Shown here: piece by piece, positions 57,785 through 64,000 of the stretch
Layout of the letters: each line of letters opens with the position of its first letter
Numbering within the stretch: the stretch's first letter is position 1
Source of the DNA: Rhodothermales bacterium
Lineage (GTDB): Bacteria > Bacteroidota > Rhodothermia > Rhodothermales > Bin80
Direction: 5' to 3'
Length of the DNA: 64,000 nucleotides
Assembly (NCBI GenBank): GCA_951812585.1
Contig: OX638318.1
Location: 1,627,058-1,691,057, forward strand
Made by a program: the position numbers and the translations under genes
The notes under the pieces: model-generated
The model's database searches: none
Told to the model about the DNA's origin: nothing
The model's input: only the letters and a program-made list of their open reading frames with translations

Positions 57785-59191
57785 ATGCACAGCTTCGAGT
57801 CGAGCCAGGACGATGTAGCCCTGTGGCCGGCAAGCCACCTCACCGCTGCCATGCGGGCAGGAGCGCTCCGCCCGCTGGAGGTGGCTGAAGCCTGCCTTCG
57901 GCGCGTCAGCGAGCGCAATGGCGTCCTGAACGCTGTCGTGACGCTTAATCCCAACTTCCTGGCGGAGGCGGAGGCGCTGGGCAAACGCGCCGCACCGCAT
58001 GGGCTGCTGTACGGCCTGCCCGTGGGCATCAAGGACACCACGCCGGTGGCCAAACTGCGCACGACGTTTGGATCGTCCACGCTCAAGGAGTTTGTACCTG
58101 CGCGGGATGCGCTCGTCGTCAAGCGCCTGAGGGACGCCGGCGCACTCATTCTGGGCAAGACCAACACGCCGGAATTTGCGGTGGGCGGCACTACCGACAA
58201 CGATGTTTTCGGCCCGACCCGCAACCCGTGGAACGCGGCTCTGACCTGTGGCGGCTCTACCGGCGGCGGTGCGGCGGCGCTGGCGTCCGGGATGGTCGCC
58301 CTTGCAGATGGCTCCGACTTGGGCGGTTCGCTCCGCATACCAGCCTCTTTCTGTGGCGTCGTAGGTCTAAGGCCGTCGCCTGGGCTCGTCCCCATGGTGC
58401 CATCGCCGCTGCTCTGGGATAGCCTGTCTGTAGCCGGAGGCATCGGCAGGACGGCCGAAGACGTAGCACTCTACCTGCAAGCCACACACGGCCCAACGCC
58501 CGACAGCCCGATGGGCCAGTCGGGCCAAGAGCGCGACATCCTGGGCGGGATGCGCCGTGCGCCGGTTCGTGATTTGCGCTTGGCCTATTGCAACGACGTT
58601 GCTGGCATCGGTGTCGAAAACGACATCGGGGCGGCCTGCCTGCAGGCCAGCCTGGAACTTGCTGCAAACGGCAACACCGTGGAAGAGATAGACTTCGACC
58701 TTCGGCGCGTACGTCCCGCCTTTGACACCCTCCGCGCGTATCAGCTGTGCGCTATGCACAAGGAGCGACTAAACCGGCTGGACTTGCTTGGAACTAACCT
58801 GTCCAGCAACCTCCGGGCTGCACTCAAGGTCACCACGCGTGAACTGGCACAGGCCGAACGCGTGCGTACCTGGCTCTGGATTCGGTTTCGGCACTTCTTT
58901 CGGCGGCATGACTTCCTTTTGACGCCCTGCGCGCCCATACCACCCTTTTCCGTCGATCAACCTCATCCCACGCACATTGCCGGACGCCCGCTTGCCACGT
59001 ACTATGAATGGTTTGCATCGACCTACGTGCTGTCCGTTGCGGGCCTGCCGGTCGCAAGTGTGCCCGTGGGCCTTGATCGCAATGGCCTGCCCATTGGACT
59101 GCAGGTCGTAGGGCCGCCCCAAGGGGAAGAAGGCGTCCTGGCCATTGCTGCGGCGTTGCAACGGTGCTGTCCGATTGATCCGATTGAATGA
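57785..59191 (+). CDS. Amidase signature family protein
   Basis: About 468 residues from ATG at 57785 (MHSFESSQDDVALWPASHLT). Amidase-signature Ser-cisSer-Lys triad: Lys in GLPVGIKDTTPV, cis-Ser in CGGSTGGGAAALASGMV, nucleophile Ser in GSDLGGSLRIPASFCGVVGL. The TNTPEFAVGG block is typical. Substrate unknown (indoleacetamide/nicotinamide-like or peptide amide). GatA itself is unlikely without gatB/gatC nearby. The gene is followed 22 nt later by a truncated group II intron. Confidence 0.88.
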   Translation: MHSFESSQDDVALWPASHLTAAMRAGALRPLEVAEACLRRVSERNGVLNAVVTLNPNFLAEAEALGKRAAPHGLLYGLPVGIKDTTPVAKLRTTFGSSTLKEFVPARDALVVKRLRDAGALILGKTNTPEFAVGGTTDNDVFGPTRNPWNAALTCGGSTGGGAAALASGMVALADGSDLGGSLRIPASFCGVVGLRPSPGLVPMVPSPLLWDSLSVAGGIGRTAEDVALYLQATHGPTPDSPMGQSGQERDILGGMRRAPVRDLRLAYCNDVAGIGVENDIGAACLQASLELAANGNTVEEIDFDLRRVRPAFDTLRAYQLCAMHKERLNRLDLLGTNLSSNLRAALKVTTRELAQAERVRTWLWIRFRHFFRRHDFLLTPCAPIPPFSVDQPHPTHIAGRPLATYYEWFASTYVLSVAGLPVASVPVGLDRNGLPIGLQVVGPPQGEEGVLAIAAALQRCCPIDPIE

Positions 59192-59213
59192 GCATTATAT
59201 GTGACCGTCCGGC

Positions 59214-59720
59214 GTGTGCCCGGAAGGCGTAGTTGTCTATGACATAACCTTCCAATAGCTGTGCCATGTAGAGGGTGGCGGCAGGCCCTCCAGAGCCGCC
59301 GTACAGGCGGAGGCTCTAAACTGCCGGCCGCTGCGCTGCTTAAGAGACAAGGTGGTGAGCGAGTCCGGAAAAGGCAGGGGTAAGACCTTGTCAGGTGTGT
59401 CCGGTGTGAGCCACGGAGCTGAGTGCCAATGAACCACTGTTGAAGTGTCGAAAGTGTTTAGGCGATGACAAAACCCGGGGGATATCGGGCCCGCTGGGAT
59501 ACGTTCGGCGGCGCCTGTGTACTGACCGATCGGCATCCGGCATGCAGGTGGCAGGGCCGTGGGTTCAGGCGCTTACGTGGAACTTGGGAACCGGTCGGTC
59601 TGTGGTCAAGGGAGCCTCGCAAGCGGCGATCCCACAAGCGACTGCGTACCGATGCGGGACACAGGGGTGGCGCGACTCATAGTAGTGTAGTAGTGAAGGT
59701 CAGAAAATTCTCATTTTCAC
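59214..59720 (+). ncRNA. Group II intron 5' portion (truncated, no intron-encoded protein)
   Basis: Starts with the GTGTG intron consensus (GTGTGCCCGGAAGGC at 59214), 22 nt after the amidase stop. It continues with the typical domain I-III layout of bacterial group II introns: ggtggtgagcgagtccgg, gtgagccacggagctgagtg, ggcgatgacaaaacccgg, ccgctgggatacgttcggcg, gtggaacttgggaaccgg, gggagcctcgcaag. It ends in the pre-ORF signature catagtagtgtagtagtgaa (about 59680-59700). The reverse transcriptase ORF and domains V and VI are not found before the BatA gene at 60075. Exact right end unknown. Confidence 0.65.
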
Positions 59721-60074
59721 TACTTGACCGGACGCTTGCGGCATATCAACTCAACCGGTGCTGCAGCCGGGTTCTCCAGCAGCCGCGGCCCAGTGATATG
59801 CAGTACACACTGCAGCGCGCATCGAAGAAGCCGAACGCTGCACACCTGAGATGCTCCTCGTGCAGTGCTGCCAGCGCAAACTTCGCGTTCACCTTTGGAT
59901 GTGGTCCGGGTACTCGGGTCGAGGCCCAACGGCCAAGTGCATGTCATCCAATGGGCGCTTACCCAAACGCGTACGTCCGCAAAAGCGCATCACGCAAACC
60001 GCGGCACCTGTCCCGGCAAGGAACAATTCGGCCCTGAACACGGTACCAGACAGTCATATTTGCCGGGGACCACC
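59721..60074. other. Spacer between intron remnant and BatA gene
   Basis: About 350 bp. Open frames exist but have no domain. A 9-bp inverted pair agtagtgaa/ttcactact brackets the intron edge at about 59690-59725. No domain V-like element seen. Confidence 0.35.
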
Positions 60075-62108
60075 ATGGCTTTTTTGAATCCGCTGGTGCT
60101 TATGGCTCTGGCGGCGGCCGCCATCCCGCTCCTGATTCACCTGTTCAACTTTCGGCGGGCCCGGCGAATCGATTACAGCTCGCTGCACTTCCTGAAGGAA
60201 CTGCGGCGCAGCACGCTGCAGCGCGTGCGCGTGGAGCGCTGGCTGTTGCTGCTGTTTCGCACGCTGGCTGTGCTGTGCCTCATCGCTGCGTTTGCACGGC
60301 CCATCCTCGTGGGCGGGGCTTTTCGCGGCGACCCCAAGGTGTCCATGGCCATTGTCATGGACAACTCATTGTCCATGGGGCTTCGCGATGCGCGCGGCAC
60401 CTACCTGGAGCAGGCGCGTGCATACGCGCGAACGCTTGCAAAGGATGCGGATGAGCTGTTTGTGCTGACGACGGCACCAGGCCGCGCGGCGCGCGGCCTG
60501 GCGGCGCTGGACGCCATCGATGCCGCAGCACCCGATGCCCGTGCAAGTGCGGCGACCGCATCGATTGCACGGGCTGCGGCGGTGCTGCAAGAGGAAGGCA
60601 CGCACCTGAGCAAGGAGGTGTATTTCATTGGAGACATGCATCAAAGCACGCTGATGGACACGGCTGCGCAGGCCGTGCCGGCCGAGGTGGGCGTAACGCT
60701 GGTGCCGGTGGGCGGGCGCGCACACGACAATATTGCCATTGAAGATGTCCGCGTGATCAGCCGTATTGTTGAGGTTGGCGAGCCCGTGCGCATCGACGCT
60801 GTGATCAAAAGCTATCTGGAGCGCCCCGTGGAGAATTATGTGGCCAGCCTGTTTCTGGAAGGGGCGCGCGTCGCACAGCGGAGCGTGCGCCTGGGCCCAG
60901 GAGAGCGACGCGGGGTGTCCTTCCTGGCGACGCCCGCGGCGCGCGGGTGGCTGGCTGGCCGCGTAGAAGTCGAGGACGACGCGTTTGCGGCAGACAATGC
61001 GCACCACTTTGCGCTGTATGTTCCGGAAACCCGACGCGTGCTGGTGGTGCGGGGGCCCTTGGCTACCACCGGCTTTGTGACGCTGGCACTGACACCGGGC
61101 GAGGACGCCGTACAGGTGGAGACCATCGAGAGCACAGCACTGGCGCGCACCATGCTCAGCGACTATGATGCCGTGCTCCTGGTGGGACCACGCGTGCTGT
61201 CCAGCGGCGAGATAGCTACGCTGGCGCGGTATGTGGACGATGGCGGCGGGTTGATGCTCTTTCCTAGCGAGGTGCCGACGGATATCAATGTGCTGCTGGA
61301 GGTGTTGGGAGGCGGCCGCATTAACGGGTACGCGGCCGCAGATGGCCTGCCTATGTCGAAGGTCACAAGTCTCGACGAAGAGCATCCACTCTTCGAAGGT
61401 GTGTTTGAGGATGCTGCGCGTATGGAGCAGCCATCCGTGTTCCGGGCAGCGATCTATGCGCCCAAAGGGGGCGCGGAGCACACGCTGCTGGGCTTATCGA
61501 GCGGTCGCCCGTTTTTGCAGGAGATCCGCAAGGGCCGCGGCCTGGCGCTGGTCTTTGCAGTGAGTCCGGATCCAAGCTGGAGCGACCTGCCGGTGCGCGG
61601 CCTGTTTGTGCCCATCCTGCATCGGGCGGTACATTATCTGGCCGCCGGCGAGTCTGTGCAAGGACACCGCCTTGTTGCAGGGCAGGCTGCATCCATTCGA
61701 CTCGGAAACTCCGAGGGACGCGTGCATGTGGTGACGCCTGCCGGCGAAGAGGTGACGCCCGAGCAGCGCCAATTGGTGGGTGCCACGGTGATCGAGATGA
61801 CGACAGCGCACCGCGAGCGGGGAATCTACGATGTTACGGTCGGTGGCGCCCTGGTGCGCCGGATGGCGATGAACCTCGACTCCAGAGAGTCGGATCTGAC
61901 CGCCGCACCTGATGCCGCCGAGGCTGTCGCCGAGGCGACGGGTGTACCGGTCGGCATGCTCCGCATGGATGATGGCACCGATGTGGTGCAACGTCTGCGG
62001 CAGCGCCGCGTCGGCGTGGAACTGTGGCGCGTCCTCATGGTGCTGGCACTGGTGTTCATGGTGCTGGAGATGGTGGTTTCCACACGACGCAGGGAGCAAA
62101 CTGGATAG
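60075..62108 (+). CDS. BatA-domain/von Willebrand-like membrane protein
   Basis: 677 residues. N-terminal BatA signature MAFLNPLVLMALAAAAIPLL, IHLFNFRRARRIDYSSLHFL, RVERWLLLLFRTLAVLCLIA with two membrane segments. A vWA-like domain follows: MAIVMDNSLSMGLRDARGTY has the MIDAS DxSxS variant DNSLS. A beta-sandwich region and a glutamine-amidotransferase-like segment (about 380-450) come next: VLLVGPRVLSSGEIATLARY. A C-terminal membrane anchor ends MVVSTRRREQTG. Of the Bacteroidota BatA/hypothetical type, likely inner membrane, role in envelope biology inferred. It overlaps the hflX start by one base. Confidence 0.85.
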   Translation: MAFLNPLVLMALAAAAIPLLIHLFNFRRARRIDYSSLHFLKELRRSTLQRVRVERWLLLLFRTLAVLCLIAAFARPILVGGAFRGDPKVSMAIVMDNSLSMGLRDARGTYLEQARAYARTLAKDADELFVLTTAPGRAARGLAALDAIDAAAPDARASAATASIARAAAVLQEEGTHLSKEVYFIGDMHQSTLMDTAAQAVPAEVGVTLVPVGGRAHDNIAIEDVRVISRIVEVGEPVRIDAVIKSYLERPVENYVASLFLEGARVAQRSVRLGPGERRGVSFLATPAARGWLAGRVEVEDDAFAADNAHHFALYVPETRRVLVVRGPLATTGFVTLALTPGEDAVQVETIESTALARTMLSDYDAVLLVGPRVLSSGEIATLARYVDDGGGLMLFPSEVPTDINVLLEVLGGGRINGYAAADGLPMSKVTSLDEEHPLFEGVFEDAARMEQPSVFRAAIYAPKGGAEHTLLGLSSGRPFLQEIRKGRGLALVFAVSPDPSWSDLPVRGLFVPILHRAVHYLAAGESVQGHRLVAGQAASIRLGNSEGRVHVVTPAGEEVTPEQRQLVGATVIEMTTAHRERGIYDVTVGGALVRRMAMNLDSRESDLTAAPDAAEAVAEATGVPVGMLRMDDGTDVVQRLRQRRVGVELWRVLMVLALVFMVLEMVVSTRRREQTG

Positions 62109-63427
62109 TGTTGCACAGCACGGAAGCGCCCAAAGAAAGAGCGGTCCTGGTCGGTGTGATGCACCCCCGGGCGGGCGCGACGGACCTGGAGGATTCGCTC
62201 GATGAGCTTGCGCTGCTCACGTCAACGGCAGGGGCGCATGTGGTGGGACGGCTTACGCAAGCGCGCGCTCGGCTCAGCCCGGCGACGTATATCGGATCTG
62301 GAAAGGTTGAGGAGCTGTGCCGCTTGGCAGCGGACACCAGGGCCGACATGGTGGTGTTTGACGATGATCTCAGCCCGGTTCAGATCCGCAATCTTGAGCG
62401 GGCGATCGGATGCAAGCTCCTGGACCGATCCGCGCTTATCCTGGACATCTTCGCCCGGCGTGCGCAGACAGCCGTGGCCAAGACGCAGGTGGAGCTAGCA
62501 CAGCTGGATTATCTTCAGACAAGGCTGACCCGCCAGTGGACACACCTGTCGCGCCAGCAGGGTGGCATCGGGACGCGCGGCCCGGGAGAGACGCAGATTG
62601 AGACAGACCGGCGCCTGATCGGCCAGCGCATGGCGACGCTGAGAAAGCGCCTGATGCGGGTGGATCGGCAGCGGGCTACGCAGCGGCAGAGTCGCAGGCA
62701 GCATCGTACCGTGTCGCTGGTGGGATACACCAATGCGGGCAAGTCGACGCTGCTCAACAGCTTGGCCGGGTGCAACGTGTTGGCGGAAGACCGCTTGTTC
62801 GCTACGCTGGATTCCACCACACGCCAGGTGATGCTCGCGCCGGGCGATGCGGTGCTGCTCTCGGACACGGTCGGCTTCATCCGGAAGTTGCCGCACAAGC
62901 TCATTGAGAGCTTCAAGAGCACGCTGGACGAGGTGCGTGCAAGCGATCTTCTGCTGCACATTGTAAGCGCCGTGCATTCGAGGTACGAAGACCATATCCA
63001 GGTTGTGCGCGCCACGCTGGAAGAGATCGGCGCAGCCGACAAGCCGATGCTCCTCGTGTTCAACAAGATGGATGCACTGCGGTATCCCGATCAGGTCGAA
63101 GCGCTGAAGGCCGCACATCCGGAATGCGTGGTCATTTCAGCGCTTGAAGGGACAGGACTGGGCACCCTTCGGGCGCGCATAGCATCCGCGCTGCGCAGCG
63201 GCGAGGTGGAGGGTATCGCATATATTCCAGTAAGCGACGGCCAGGTGGTGGCCAGGATTTACCGGACCGCATCGGTGCTTGCCCAGGACCATATCTATGC
63301 GCGCGGCAATGGACGGGACCTGCAGATGGTGACACGCATCCGCTTCCGGGTGCCGCGCCGCGATGCGGATGCGCTTTTGGCCATGCTGGCACCCTACCGC
63401 GGGCTCGAGCCCGCGGTGCAGGAGTGA
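62108..63427 (+). CDS. hflX: GTPase HflX (ribosome-associated)
   Basis: About 439 residues from GTG at 62108 (TAGTG overlap with the BatA stop; agggag lies 12 nt upstream). HflX N-domain with YIGSGKVEEL and VVFDDDLSPVQIRNLE, then the linker GGIGTRGPGETQIETDRR. The G domain follows: P-loop GYTNAGKSTLLN, switch region FATLDSTTR, DTVGFIRKLP, and NKMD in LLVFNKMDAL. Splits stalled or hibernating 70S ribosomes in stress. Next gene gyrB starts 72 nt after the stop. Confidence 0.94.
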   Translation: MLHSTEAPKERAVLVGVMHPRAGATDLEDSLDELALLTSTAGAHVVGRLTQARARLSPATYIGSGKVEELCRLAADTRADMVVFDDDLSPVQIRNLERAIGCKLLDRSALILDIFARRAQTAVAKTQVELAQLDYLQTRLTRQWTHLSRQQGGIGTRGPGETQIETDRRLIGQRMATLRKRLMRVDRQRATQRQSRRQHRTVSLVGYTNAGKSTLLNSLAGCNVLAEDRLFATLDSTTRQVMLAPGDAVLLSDTVGFIRKLPHKLIESFKSTLDEVRASDLLLHIVSAVHSRYEDHIQVVRATLEEIGAADKPMLLVFNKMDALRYPDQVEALKAAHPECVVISALEGTGLGTLRARIASALRSGEVEGIAYIPVSDGQVVARIYRTASVLAQDHIYARGNGRDLQMVTRIRFRVPRRDADALLAMLAPYRGLEPAVQE

Positions 63428-63499
63428 ACAGGTCGGCATCGCTTCCCTGAACATCAGGGCCCGGTGCGCGTCTAATGGCTGTACTTACCAAGGGCTTTG

Positions 63500-64000
63500 G
63501 TGACAGACACAGCGGGGAGCTACGACGCCGGCAGTATCCAGGTCATGGAGGGCCTGGAGGCGGTTCGCAAACGGCCGGCGATGTATATCGGAGACGTAGG
63601 GCTCCGCGGCTTGCACCACCTTGTCTACGAGGTGGTGGACAACGCCATCGACGAGGCGCTTGCCGGATTCTGCACGGAGATTGATGTCACGGTCCACACA
63701 GATGGATCCGTGGAGGTGGCCGACAACGGGCGCGGCATTCCAGTAGGGATGCACGCCAAGGAGCAGCGCTCGGCCCTGGAAGTGGTCATGACGGTGCTCC
63801 ATGCGGGCGGCAAGTTCGACAAGGACTCGTACAAGGTTTCGGGCGGTTTGCACGGCGTCGGGGTGTCGTGCGTGAACGCGCTGTCCACAAGGCTTGTGGC
63901 GTATTCCCGTCGTGAGGGTTATGTGCACTGCCAGGAGTACGCCGAGGGCAGGGCTGTGGGGCCGGTGCGCACTGCGAGGGCGCTGGAGGCAGACGAGCCC
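63500..64000 (+). CDS. gyrB: DNA gyrase subunit B, N-terminal part (cut by window edge)
   Basis: ATPase subunit of type II topoisomerase. About 167 residues in the window. Start GTG at 63500, with aaggg about 7 nt upstream. Reads [62 protein letters not shown] (Bergerat DxGxG), [20 protein letters not shown] with G-LHGVG. ParE has a similar start, so gyrB is slightly favoured on family wording alone. The rest lies outside the window. Confidence 0.88.
   Translation, partial: MTDTAGSYDAGSIQVMEGLEAVRKRPAMYIGDVGLRGLHHLVYEVVDNAIDEALAGFCTEIDVTVHTDGSVEVADNGRGIPVGMHAKEQRSALEVVMTVLHAGGKFDKDSYKVSGGLHGVGVSCVNALSTRLVAYSRREGYVHCQEYAEGRAVGPVRTARALEADEP

Noticed and set aside
59465-60037. 190-codon frame after the amidase
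   Set aside because: Runs through the group II intron RNA; Arg/Gly-rich with no reverse-transcriptase motif.

Overview
The window reads as a GC-rich chromosome segment from a Bacteroidota/Rhodothermota-type bacterium (Rhodothermia-like). This is an inference from family content: outer-membrane receptors with an N-terminal carboxypeptidase-like regulatory domain, a DUF4249 lipoprotein beside its TonB receptor, a GLPGLI protein beside an OMP-type barrel, DUF5916 and DUF5686 barrels, S46 dipeptidyl-peptidases and a BatA-type protein. No rRNA or CRISPR array is visible. The only tRNA is tRNA-Leu(UAG) at about 44.3 kb.

Layout. 0-10.5 kb is housekeeping: hisS (cut by the window edge), rluD and obgE on the minus strand, then rnhA, a DUF5916 barrel, purS and pssA, mtaB, an Xaa-Pro aminopeptidase and an FKBP lipoprotein. 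10.7-16 kb holds a GLPGLI/outer-membrane-barrel gene pair. Its promoter-proximal half (GLPGLI gene plus barrel signal peptide) is repeated, in decayed form, downstream of the barrel gene. 16.7-28 kb is an alpha-glucan region (glgE, glgX, malQ), interrupted by a DUF4249/TonB-receptor pair and by remnants of several IS families. 28-40.4 kb is an accessory island. It has three copies of one IS1595-like element (two forward, one inverted), IS4-, IS21- and integrase-like remnants, a 627-bp direct repeat carrying a small secreted Cys peptide gene, and three beta-propeller-like lipoprotein genes. 40.4-64 kb returns to a stable chromosome: a PH-domain pair, an SDR, msrB, tRNA-Leu, a pair of S46 peptidase genes, a patatin plus three related outer-membrane barrels, a lipid/polyprenol kinase-like gene, an RluA synthase, an amidase followed by a truncated group II intron, BatA, hflX and the start of gyrB.

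How genes work together. GlgE (maltose-1-phosphate extension), GlgX (debranching) and MalQ (4-alpha-glucanotransferase) form a glycogen/maltodextrin set. TonB receptor and DUF4249 lipoprotein form an uptake pair. The S46 pair looks translationally coupled: the upstream member has lost all three catalytic residues and the helical domain, while the downstream one keeps both. The patatin and three barrels overlap or nearly touch and look like one envelope operon. The most unusual signals are the dead/active S46 pair, the duplicated Cys-peptide/propeller cassette, the IS1595-like element with a shared frameshift and a conserved accessory ORF, and the 5' part of a group II intron right after the amidase stop.
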